From positions 564,829,581-564,893,580 of the forward strand of contig CM040121.1 of assembly GCA_022559845.1 (NCBI GenBank): a stretch of 64,000 nt of DNA, given 5' to 3'. This document shows, one piece after another, positions 13,801-25,800 of the stretch. Every line of letters begins with the position of its first letter. Position 1 is the first letter of the stretch. The position numbers were made by a program, and so were the translations under genes. The stretch is from Amorphophallus konjac. Its lineage: Eukaryota; Streptophyta; Magnoliopsida; Alismatales; Araceae. Below the pieces are notes generated by a model, which saw nothing but the letters and a program-made list of their open reading frames with translations, was not told where the DNA came from and did no database searches.

Positions 13801-16800
13801 GCATCCGCTGCGTAGCATTATACTCTGGACAGTAGACACGCTCGAAAGCACTGACAAAGTCATTCCACGCAATCTGCTCAAGGGGACGCGACTGAAAAGA
13901 CGTCTTCCACTCGGAAGACCACCACGCTCGAGCCGTACCCTGCAACTGGTTATAGGCCAACATCACCCTGTCCTCTGCAGCACATCGCGCAGAACTGAAC
14001 ACCCGCTCCATCTCGTCGAGCCAATCTCGAGCCAAATCAGGGTCTGGCTGACCGCCGTAGTAAGGTGGATGGAACTGCATGAAATACCTCACTGTTCGGC
14101 CTGGCCCACCCCTGATCGACGAGCCCTCACCAGCCTCTCCGCCGAACTGCTGCGACATAAACTGGTACATGTCACGGAAGAAATCCTCGGCCCCCGGAAC
14201 TCTCACAGCCTCCGCTGCCTCGGTGGCCGCAGGTGGCATTCTACTCTGCTCCTCCTGCTCCTGCTGAACCTCCTGCTGGATCTCCTGACCTCCAGCCGAC
14301 TGCCCTTGCTGAGCGAGTCGCCCGCCTCGGCGCCATACTCGCACCTGAAGCAAAAGACAGAAAACACGAAAACGGCAAGGTCAAGAAAAATACACGATGC
14401 CCGATGCCAGCGTCAACTGTACATCATTGCTGTGGACTAGTGGACCACTACAATTACCTATGATTCTCGTATAATCCCACAACCGCAAGCTCTGATACCA
14501 GCTGTAACGACCCGAGAATCCGATTACCGGGAAGGCCCGATAACCCGAGACTCGCACCGCCACCCACAAGTCCGAAGACTCGGAAGGGTTAGAAGGATGG
14601 TGTGGAGACTACACAAGTATCACAAATAATTGCAGAAATTAAATAGTTTATATAATTAAGCAGGAAATAAACAACATTTTAATTTATACATGGTCCACAA
14701 GATAACAATAAAATAACAACAGTAGTCCACAACTAGTACAGAGACAAGAAAGAAAAGTACAGCTACACGGGACATACCCCGACTCTGACCTCTGGCACTA
14801 ACGCTGGGCACCTGAACCACGCTGAGCCACAGACGCACTCCCCTGAAGCCGCGCCTCGCCTGAAACACGGTGAAAACACACAGGGAATGAGTCTCAGAAC
14901 AAGACTCAGTAGGGATCACTCGAACCCTACCTCGCAAACGGAGAAACCGCTACGCTAGCAGTAAGCGAGTACCTCGAAAAGGGAAGCCCTGCCATCTACA
15001 AAATACCGGTTTCACGGCACGAAAATCGACACACGTGCCACGGTGAAACGACCGGAACACCACAGCTAACACGACAAAACCCGAAGGTCGAAGTCAGAAG
15101 ACTGACAGTCTATCACTCCCGACTCGACATGAGTACCTCCCACTAAAAGCACAGTCGGTAGTGTCCCCTGACGACTTACACCGCACCGCAGGTGAACTGC
15201 CTGACGTGGTAGCGCCTACCAGAGGCACGGACACCGTACAAGCAACCACAAACAAGTGACTAGCTGGGAACACGCCCGTCGGCGTGGGTCCAACTGCCCC
15301 CAACCACGTGTGCACACACAGATCATGCGTCCTAGGTCTGGCCTCTAACTGGTTTTCCCCTGGAGCCGGACTCTGGCTACCGACGAGTGGCCCGACGAAA
15401 ACCAGTCTAAAAATCGTCCTCATGGTAGCCTCTCCACCACTCCCTGGTGGGTCCACTCGCGTGCAGGCAGGCTACGACTAGTGGAGGGTCACTGAAGGAG
15501 TAGACTCTCAAGTCAACGGAAAACCACGTCCGCATCCGACAACGTACGGGGACCATCCCACGTACCAGCACCGTCGCACGGCGACCACGGTCGGAAAAGA
15601 AACGGGACTGCGAACCACCCGGTGCAGCCCTGAGCCTGGCGGTCTACCCTAGACGCGCCACAGGCTCTGACGGTCTAAGGCTAGACCGTCACAGCCATCT
15701 GACGGCCCAACACAGGGGCGTCAGACCCTCTGTGCGAAAACGACTGTGACGCGCCTACCTTGGTGCGTCACAGGCCCTGACGCACCCATCCTGGTGCGTC
15801 ACAAGGCACAAAGGAACAAACTATGACGTGTGCCACTCGTGCGTCACACACTGTAACGGACCAACTCTGGTGCGTTACAGGGTGGGAACGCGTACCCTCT
15901 GACGCACCCACACAGGGGCGTTACAAGGCTGTGACGCGCCAGGCATGGTGCGTCACAAGCCTTGACCCCCAACGGTCAAAACCAACGGTCGAAAGCCAAC
16001 GGTCAGATCGTCCCTGACGGTCCAACCCAGGCACGTCACAGTGCCGTGGCGGTCTATCGTGGGACCGTCACAGCCCACAGACCCCAACTGGCTAACAACA
16101 AGGCTGTGACGCACCCATCCTGGGGCGTCACGTCGCATAGTGTGACGGTCACTGGAAGGACCGTCACACCGACCCGAAGGCGAAACGGCGTGAAACGCCC
16201 AAAAATTCCAACCACGCCCCCATGCCTCCATAGGAGAGGGGGAAATCAAAGGGGAAGACCCCTCGGGACCCCTAGCATGATTCTAGGCCATCAAAACGCC
16301 GAATCGCGGCTCAAATCCACAGATCGGGCGAACTCTCCCCAAAACATGATTTTGCCCTAACCCGCTCGAAACACCCCTCGGCTCCCATTCGGCCTACAAA
16401 TCGCGGGAGATGACGGGATGAGCATAGGGATTCGTCCCTCTACCTCAATGGAGCGAAAGCTAAGCCGAATCGAGCTCAAATCACGAAGAACGCTTTTAAA
16501 AACCCCGCTCCTTCACGCTTCCCACGAACACCGCACCCCCACAAGCTCGCCTCGCCGCCGCCCACGTCGTCGCGCCATCGCCCCGCCGCCGTCTGCAGCC
16601 GGAGAGAGGCCCGCCCTGTCGAAATGGGAGAGAGAGGAAGAGGGGCGCTCACGGTTGGGGGAGGAAGAAAGAGGAAGAAGAAGGGTGGGGGAGAGAGAGA
16701 AAATGAGAGATATTTATAGAAAATCCGAAAAATTAAAAATTACGTTTCCGGGATCCTCGAAACGCACCGATCGCAACGGTACCACTCGTGTCTAGGTGAA

Positions 16801-19800
16801 CGACCCGATTCACCCGCAACGAGGTTTCGAAGGAATTACCGAAACCTGTACCGGAAATCAGAAAACACGCGCGGAAAAGTCGCGGACGCACTCCGAGCCT
16901 CCGAAACAACTCCGGATCGCGCCGATCCGAAAACGAAAGATGTCCGAAACGAAATTTCGGACACCACAGAGCTAGACACTCCGAGAAACCAGATCCGGGA
17001 CCCACGAGGAAGGATCCGAAAGGTCCGGGATATTACACCTACTATCTCCGCCCCGGTGTCGCATCTGGCCGAGTAGAGCCTTTGGTGCCTGTTTACATGA
17101 GAAAAATAAATAATGAGGACACGCTGATGATGAATCAAAATTTGGAGATTTCAGATATCATCAGCATGTTTATTTGCATTTCTTTATTTTGCATTTTGGG
17201 TTTATCAAACGATTTAAGGTTCGTGTACAAGATCTTTCCCCACCGACCAGAAACGATGTTAATTTACATCGGAACAAGTATGAACACCTTTGATTAACTA
17301 TCAAAGAGGGTCTTTTGCCTCTATACGTTGTGACATAAATGACCTTGATGATCGCCCATGATGGGTACATACTCTTGCAAAGAAATTTGAAGACTTCATT
17401 TCCTTGAACACATGTAATTTGAATTACAATCAGTCTTTCAAGATCTTTACATATGGTCCCGATTGTGTAATTGGATCTTCAAGATTACATCCGATTGCAA
17501 TCAGAGCCTTTAAATTTGCTTCAGTTTACATTTGGATCTTTGAATTTGATTTCATCCTGATCAGGTCATTGAATTTACTTTTGTCCCCTAATCGGACTGT
17601 TGAATTTGAACTCCATCACAATTGGACCGTTGGATTGCCAAGATAATCACTGTCGGTCCGTTGGATCTGCTTCATGGTCTTGATCAGGCCATTAAATTTG
17701 AATGTGGTCGAGATCCGACCATTGGATTTGCTTTGGATCACTATCCGACTATTGATTTCAAATTTCATCACAATCGTTTCGTTAGATCGCCAAGATGATC
17801 ATTATCGAACCGTCGGAGTTACTTCATGGTCATGACTACTCTTTTGATCGTGATCAGACCCTTTGGCTTGATGTCCATGAAGGACACTTCCGCACAAGGC
17901 GAGGGTATATTTGTAGCTTGTAGCCCTTCCCGAGTGTTTCTGCAGTTTTTCCCAAATATTAGAGTATTCTTGCAATTTCAGAAAGACCCCGGACATTTCT
18001 AACTTTTCTGCCTTTGTGGGTATTTCTGCAATTTCTTTCCCATTTTGGGTATTTTTGTAATTTCTGACCCTTTCTGAGTACTATTGTAGTTTCTTGACTT
18101 TTCGAAGGTAGCCCCGTCATTTCTTGACTCTCTGGGCATTCATTTTCTTCATTTCTTGACTTCTCGAAAATAATCCCGTCATTTGACTTCTTGGATATTC
18201 CTCGTATTCATTTCTTGACTTTTCAAAAATAACGTCATTCGATTTCTTGGGTATTCTTAATCTTCATTTCTTGATTTCTCAGAAATAACACTGTCATTCG
18301 ACTTATTGGGCATTCCCCGTCTTCATTTCTTAACTTTTCAGAGATAATCCCGTCACTTCTTAACTTCTCGGGCATATCTGTCATTTCTTGATTGTCCGGA
18401 GATAGCCCCGTCACCTCTTGACTTATTAGGCTTACTTGCCATTTCTTGATTTGTCAAGGTTTATTTGCAACTTTACCCATTTTTGAGTTTCTGGACATGA
18501 TAGTTCTTGACCATGATAAGCATATATGGATTTAGATGGTTAGTCATAAGTCGAACTCAGGAGAGCACACACCGCTTCAGGGAAGGGGTGTGGTCCTACT
18601 CTACCGAGTCGTGTAAATGACGTAAACCAAAACGAGGGTATTTTGGTGATTTTGAGACAAGCCAAGAACTTCCCCCGATGGAAACATTTCAGTGTTTTTC
18701 TACAATTTTCCTGCCATCGGGGATATTTCTATATTTTTTTGCCATCACTGATATTTTTGCAATTTTCCGCCATCGGGGGTATTTCTGTAATTTTCTCACC
18801 ATCGAGGATATTTCTACTTTTTCCATCATCGGAGGTATTTCTACTATTTTCCCACCATCATGGTATTTTTGCAATTTTCTCGTCACTAGGAATATTTCTA
18901 CAATTTTTCCGCCACCGGAGATATTTCTACAATTTTCCTGCCATGAGAGGTGTTTCTGCAATTTTTCACAAGATTTATAAAACCTTGAACAACTTTCCAC
19001 AAAATTTACAAAACCTTGAACATTTCTGCAAGGTTCTAACACCTTGCAATCATTTTCCTTCAATTTTCTTGAATACAACTTCATTTTATTTTTCCTCTCC
19101 CTTTGATTTTCCCTTTCCATGTACTGCACAGACATTTTTCTGATTTTCACATGGATTTTCCATGTAGAGCACAGGAATGGCACAGGCAATTTTCTCATTT
19201 TCACATGGATTTTCCATGTAGAGCTCAGGCATTTTGTAACTTCTTCATAACATTAGGTGATAAGTTTCTTAGGCTCACCACTTCCCAAAGAGGTGACTAG
19301 AACTCCCGGTGGAGGGCCTTTAATGTGGTGACCATACCCCACTTGGCAAATGACAGGGCCTCTCCCATTGGACTTCTCCTCCCGTTCTGCTCTTCGTGAC
19401 TCATGCTACTGCTGTTCTTCTTTCCCGGATGGCAGACTACGCACCCTTCTCTCGTTGGAGTTTTTGCTGCTGCTCTTTTTTCTTCCCCTTGGTCTTGTGG
19501 TGCTCTATTCTTTTTATAGGTGTTGGTCACAGGACCGGAGGTATAGTGCCTCCGGTGGAGGCTTGGAAAATGAAGAGGCGGATCCCTTCTCCCTCTTTAG
19601 TTTTCTTTTTTTTTTGTTTTTCCTTACGCAGAGCAAACAAGAGAAGACCAAAGGGGGGTCCCCCTCCAATTACATAGTGACCGGAGGGTCCCCCCTCCGA
19701 TTATAACCCACCGGAGGAGGTTCCCTCCGGTCTGCAAGAGCGGAGGGGGCCTCCTCCGGTGTTGCAAAATCGGAGGGGGCCTCCTCCGGTGTTGCAAAAT

Positions 19801-22800
19801 CGGAGGGGGTCCCCCTCCGGTGTTGCCTGGCCGGAGGGGGGTCCCCCTCTGGTCTCCCTGCTGTTTAGAGAGAGAGGAGAGAGGCGGAGGGGGTTTTGTT
19901 CTCAATTTTTTTTCAGCAAATTTAAGGGTTCAACAGTGCCTTAACGTTGCCCTCCCTCGCCGCTTCGCTTCACCCGCCAGACGGCCGAGGAGAGCCTCTC
20001 GCATCTACGTTGCCTAGGGGGTCCTCGTCGTGCAGTAGAAGATGCCCTAACCAGCCAACATGAGTCGGGCGAGGAAGAAGAGCAATGGCAGGTCCCCGAG
20101 ACCCGACATGACAGATGCTAGCGAAGCTAGGTAAGTTGCAGGTGGCGCTTGGACCCCGCCAATACACATGACCCCTTCGCGGGTAATCGTGGGCCTGGGT
20201 CATACCGTATGCAGTTAGACCCATTCAACCAAGTAGCGGCCCAAAGTCTGACCCAGTCGACTTGACAAGAGGAGGGGACTCGAAATCAAAAAATGCTCAT
20301 GATACGGTCCGACTGTACCCATCTTCCACCTACCTATCGAGGTGACTGGTTCTTTGTGTCGTCGGTTGGAGGTGGACCTACACGAGGAAGAGTTCTCTGG
20401 CAATGACGACGGTCAAGACTCTAGGGATCGCTCGAGGGTTGCAAACTCGGACCAGGACCACCAGGGCCAAGAGGTCCCCTCCCGACACGAGCCACACCGA
20501 CCCTAGCTCCGACGCATCGAAACCTTCGATGAGGAGTAAGCCCCCCACCTCGTCGCACAAGACTACAGGTACCCCAGCCAGTTGGAGAGGGACACGACAT
20601 TCCCTGGGGTTTGGGAAAGTGCCCCTACTGACCACCCATTTGGACACCCGGAGCAAGGCTCCCTCTGTCACAATGAATCCCACGGATATTGTCATCACTG
20701 CTATTTCTTCCGACTGGCCGATAGCCAAGAAACCTTTGCCAGTCACAGGAATGACTTTCCCACCACCGACCTCCCCATCCTAACCATCAATGGCCACTTC
20801 CACCTGAGTCGCGTCCACCCCACCTTCAATCAGAGTTACTACCTGTAAGCATTTCCTTAGCCATTCCAATCAGCCTCTCACTAAGTCTTTTGACAGAGGA
20901 CCTACGTCCCTACACCCCCATGTTCGCCACCTAGGTATCTCTTCAGGACTTCCACGAAGGTAGTCGTGAGGGTCTCCCCATTGTTGTCCTCCCCTATTTG
21001 GTTCCGCTTGCCTTCCCCCTAACACTCTCTCCGTCAGGGAGTTGCATCGGCGCTGCACATGCCCTCTCTCCCCATACCTGAAACAAATGGGCCCGGCAAA
21101 CCTAAAGCCCATATAGCGGCTTTAGTCGACTGGCCTCTGGAAGACCTCGGGTGGGCTCCGGCGGCGATGAGGAACATCCCCCCCCCCCCCGAGGAGTACA
21201 CGGTTCGTGCCAGAAGCTACACCCGGAGCTGGTCTCAGGAACCCCCGGGTGGGCTCCGGCGGCGATGAGGAATGTTCCCCCCGAGGGGATACGTTTCGCA
21301 CCAGAAGCTACACCCGGAGCACCTCCCCCCCCTCCATGCCCTAAAAGTCTTTAGGGCCCTATAACACACAGAGAAATAAATATTAGGATTAGATTACATT
21401 ATATTTCAATTATATACTTGGTCTGGATGAGAAAGGCAAATGTTTCAAGGGAGAGATGTACAAAAATTGAGTTTGAAATGTTCCCCTCCTGAAAGAACAA
21501 TTAAATTACGTCCTTTTAATAAATGAAGATCCTTAATCAGTAGCACCTAGCCATGATGACCTTGGATTTGTTGCCACCTTCTAGCAACTAACAGGAAAAG
21601 AATATATTAATATGACTGAAATTCTTGCACCTTTTGGCAAGTAACAGAAAAAAAATGCATTCTTTTGGTGATTAACAGAAAAATAAATTGAAAGCGAAGA
21701 TAATACCTTTAAAATTTTAAAAATAAATGTGTGAAAATGAATAAGTTGTTGAAAATGATGTCATTTCTAAAATTCAATTCAAATGTGCACAATAACTGGA
21801 GACTCACCAACAAGAAATGTGTAACAGAGGGACGGTATAAAATCACTTTTTGCGGATTTGGTGGCAAGGTCGGATCTCTAATATCCTGCAAAGGATTCAT
21901 CCGATTGGACCAGATCCCTCTTGTCTAAATTCATCTTTGGTTGTCAAAGAAAAGGAACCACAGGGTTCCCACTCCAAGCATTGGAGCATTCTAAATGTGT
22001 CCAGGGTGAGCTCTGTAAACTTGACCTGATGAAGCAAAAAATGAGGGCCAAAAAATTAGCAGGCCAATTCTAGACAGGAAACTCCTAAAGAAAGACAGTT
22101 TGATATATTCATTAGCACATTTTATAAAGGTGAACATAGTCCAAACTCTACCATAAGACAGTAAATTAATGGGTCAGAGGGAAAAGATTTCTGACCTCAT
22201 TATGGCGGTAACTACTTAAGATTGCATCGCGTAATTTTAGATTCCTCTTGCTGGAAACACATGGAAGATAATCTGGAGGAGAATCAAACACGTAACTGTA
22301 CCGCAAAGGCCTCATACTCATAAAAGGTGTATCAACTTTCAGAAACCTAACAATTTCCTGAACTATCTGCTTCCATTCCTTGAATTCTGTCTCCTGAATG
22401 GACAAATACTATTCAGAAGCCTTGAATAACAAACTGCTGAGTCATTGAAAGAGCACTGGAGAAAATTTAACAGAAATAATCAAATACTATTAAAAGAAAT
22501 TTTCCTTATAAATTCCATGTTATAGGTCTTTTCACTAGTACATCCAGATAGGCACTTAACATGATCCCTTGATCTGTTCACAGAGTCGTGCCTACACAGA
22601 TTTAATCCTTTCTGTCTAGTACCTCTACTCACATGACCTGTTTTCTTTTCTTTTACCTTTTTTTCTGGTGTCCCTTCTCACACTCTCTTTTTCTCATTAA
22701 TGTGGTGGGTGGGGCAAATGAGGATGGAGGGAAATGTCCTATTTTTACTGTTGCTTATTCTTCTTCTTCTTTTGGGAGTGGGGAGGTAGGGGGTGGGTGT

Positions 22801-25800
22801 GTGAGAGAGAGGATGGAGGATTTAAGCAGCATGGAACCCACAACAATCTAGTACTTACAATGTGACATCATATGTGCATTCATCCTCTCTTTAGGAGAAT
22901 TTCATCTGCATGCCTGAAACTTGCATTTTCTCATGAAAATTACAAATTGGATGGACTGAGAAGTTTTGACTGACTGCAATATCATGGCTTCTCTTCCTTT
23001 CAGTATATTCTGAAGTTCAGGAATTTTGTTTGGCAGCTCCCAGCATATTTTTAGGTAATGATACGGGTGCCAGCTATTACTGAAGTAACTGAACCACCCA
23101 CCTTCAGTTGCCTGTAGGAAAGGAATTGTGCAGGGAAGAATTTTGTGCCCACCTATTTCCCTTATTCCAGGTCCTGGGTTGATGTCATTTGCGAGATAGA
23201 ACTACACGGTTCCAGCAGCAAATGATGATGAAGGTTCTCTCTAGTCCAAACAACAGAAATTGCAATAGATTGAATACTGTACCCAATACATAACACCTTG
23301 TCGAAACAACACAGCTACCACAAATATCTGTCATATTATCAGCCACAGCCAAGCCCCCCAACACTCGTACATTTTTTCCTTTTCAAAAGAAAAGTGAATT
23401 GCACCAATAATTTTATGGAATAAACAGAAGTAGTACAATCAAGCTGTTAGAGGTGAGGTTCAAAGCACAACAAAAAAGGGGGAAAAACAGAATAAAAAGT
23501 CAGGGAGACTTCTGTACAACCCTATTCCAAGCCTCCACAGAAATACGTAATAATAATCTGCTCCAGTTGTACAAAAAGCTGAGAGCCCAAAGACAAATGT
23601 TTTCAACATAAAGTCACCTCCCTGAAGACATACCACTACATTCCCTCCAAATACTCCAGCAAATCATATGAGGACTGAGGCTAAGAACTCTACTTTCGGA
23701 GCTGTTTCCAAGATCGAACTTCAGATTCTTGAAATGTGCCAACATATCATGAATCGATTTGAAATCAGAACTGAAACCAAGTAAAATACTGTCTATATTC
23801 CAACTTTGCTGGCTGAACAGGTGATTTACATCCTCACCATCTCACAAACAAAGTGGACATAAAACATCACTGTCACTGCACCATTTTGATCTGTAGACTT
23901 TAGTCAATAATCCTGAGCTCAAAAAGACAACCACATAAATGTCTGAACCTTCAAAAGGAGACATTAGTTTCCAAACCTCTCATGTGTTGACGAATTTCCC
24001 TCAATAAAAAATCCATTACAGGGTGTTTGGTTGCAGTTTTTTCAACACTTTCGCTTTTAAAATATATTTTGTGAGAGAAAACAGGGCTTAACCCTGTTTG
24101 GAACTACCTTCCCATTTTTTAAGGAGAAGTTACTACCTTTGTAGATCTCTCTAAAGAAATTAAAAACAAGTCTTGCCTTGGTTTTTTCTGAAAGTTTCAT
24201 GTGTGTGCAACCCATTTCCCCCTGAACTGTCTCCCCCTGTGGAATGCCCCTCATCTTCTGCTTTCTTTCTCTTCCCCTCCACTGTCCTCCAACTACATCT
24301 CCCTACATTGTTCCAACTCCAGCCCATGGCAGGTTGTTCCTCTCCCTATTGTAGCAGCGCGCAGATGCCTCTCTCTTTCATGCAATACCTCCCTCCCCAA
24401 CCTTTTTCCTCTCACATCTTCTTCCTTTCTTGACCTAGAGGGTTGCGAGGGAGTGACGGCAGGATGGCATGGGCCGCATGGCTACTACTAGTCATTGGAG
24501 CTTCACAGTTGCAGGTGGGGAGTTGGGAAGCATCAGCAAGAGGAACAGCCGGCTGGAGGTGCTGTTGATTTTTTATTCTAACAGGGAACTCTTGTCTTAT
24601 AGACATGGTAAAAAAAAAGTTTGGCATCTCCAGTTTGTGGACATAGCCCCATTTGTTCTTCTTCCCTTCAAGGACATGAACTTAATCTTTCTTAATCAAT
24701 GAACTTGGACATTGTTAATGATGTAAGAAGAAGAAGGGAATCAACACAGATGAGAGATGAGAGTTTTGACGTCTAGTTTTATGTAGTTGGGAAAAGCTGA
24801 GAGCAAGAATGCGAACAGTGAGGCAAATATGAATAGTTGCAAGAGAGAGAAAGGGAACACAATTTCCCTTTGACACTGAAAAGCATACCATGATAAACAT
24901 ATCCTACTCCGGTGCATAATTATTGAGATAATTTTTGCTAAACATGTCCATACAAATTTTAAAAATTATGCTAATCCTACCAAACAGGTTAGCAGTTAGC
25001 TATATTATTTTTAAAAGTTGAGACAAAAAAAAAGATGAAACAAATTTTGAGGTAAAATAACATCCAATAAAAAAGTGCTCTCAAACACCCTACTATGCTT
25101 TTTTTGGAAGGTGAAAATCCATTATCCTTTAACCATACAGAAATGTCTTTATTGGATAAAATGTGCCCCTCAGTTAGCAACTATAACAAAGCCAGATATC
25201 CTCATGCTCTTCCTCTTTCAGACCTCTTCTCAAGGTAATATACCAAATGGTCATGATGGCAACTAGTTGGTAACGGTCATTAACTGTCTGTCATTTGTCA
25301 ACAGCCAAGAAAAATATTTTTGAGGACTAATCCAGAAATTACCCAACCATTTTATCTTTCCATCCTCTCCATTCCTCACCTTCCTCAAACCCCTTTCAAT
25401 AAATTTATCAGTCTTCAAGATGCCATTCCAAATGTGAGACATGAAAGAAGAGTTATCGGCTTCCAGGCAGGAATGTGGACATGTTATGTAATGTTTTTGA
25501 AAAATACTTTCTTTTCAAAAGGAACATATCTTCTATCAGAAGACCCCACAACCATTTCCCAAGAAAAGCAGAACTCATAATGCACAAATTCTTCACTCCC
25601 AGTGCACCTTTCCTGCTAGGTCTGTAGACCACCTTCCACTTAACCGAAGAACACAGTGAGCATTTGTATTAATACAACCCCAGAGAGAACTCCTGATATG
25701 ACCAATCCTGTTGCAGACTGCAGCTGGCAACAGAAGAACTGGCATGAAAGGATGCCGGAAAGGACAAAGTTGAGAAAAGTAATTCTGCCACCTAAGGACA

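Larger units (their letters stand above)
7040..17037 (-). mobile_element. Ty3/gypsy chromovirus (Tekay/Del-like), complete but mutated
   Basis: Two LTRs of about 2.54 kb (7040-9583 and 14503-17037) flank gag-pol on the minus strand. They start TGTAACGAC and end ATATTACA. The 5-bp duplication CCTAC flanks the element at 7035-7039 and 17038-17042. A Met-initiator primer site, a polypurine tract, zinc-knuckle gag, protease, RT, RNase H, integrase and a C-terminal chromodomain-like segment are all present in chromovirus order. The Tekay/Del clade is inferred from LTR length and the C-terminal sequence. The LTRs are highly similar and differ mostly by C/T and G/A changes, and coding breaks are few, so insertion is fairly recent. 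Confidence 0.9.
17090..19935. mobile_element. Solo LTR, 2.85 kb, inserted in LINE ORF1
   Basis: The segment begins TGTTTACATGAG and ends GGGTTCAACA. It is flanked by perfect GTGCC duplications (17085-17089 and 19936-19940). No primer site, polypurine tract or coding domain is inside, and the LINE ORF1 frame rejoins across it. It is therefore a solo LTR left after LTR-LTR recombination, or an LTR-only insertion. Its interior is largely built of short degenerate tandem repeats (separate entries). Orientation is not known. Confidence 0.75.
2070..21350 (-). mobile_element. L1-type LINE, near full length, interrupted by three insertions
   Basis: Reading from right to left: GC-rich 5' UTR with a duplicated ~95-bp segment, ORF1 (CCHC knuckle then DUF4283-like), ORF2 endonuclease, reverse transcriptase and zf-RVT region, then a 3' UTR. 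It ends in an AAT-rich tail (ATT repeat on the plus strand at 2069-2082). Removing the chromovirus (7040-17037), the solo LTR (17090-19935) and the MITE (2751-3240) leaves about 6 kb, normal for plant L1. The frame of ORF1 runs continuously across the 42 bp left between the two LTR insertions, which shows they hit one pre-existing element. Many stops and frameshifts make it inactive. It sits in a SCAI intron in the same orientation as the gene. Confidence 0.75.

Noticed and set aside
18643..19204. Phe-rich plus-strand and Lys-rich minus-strand frames of 100-171 codons
   Set aside because: By-products of the ~29-bp tandem repeat in the solo LTR.
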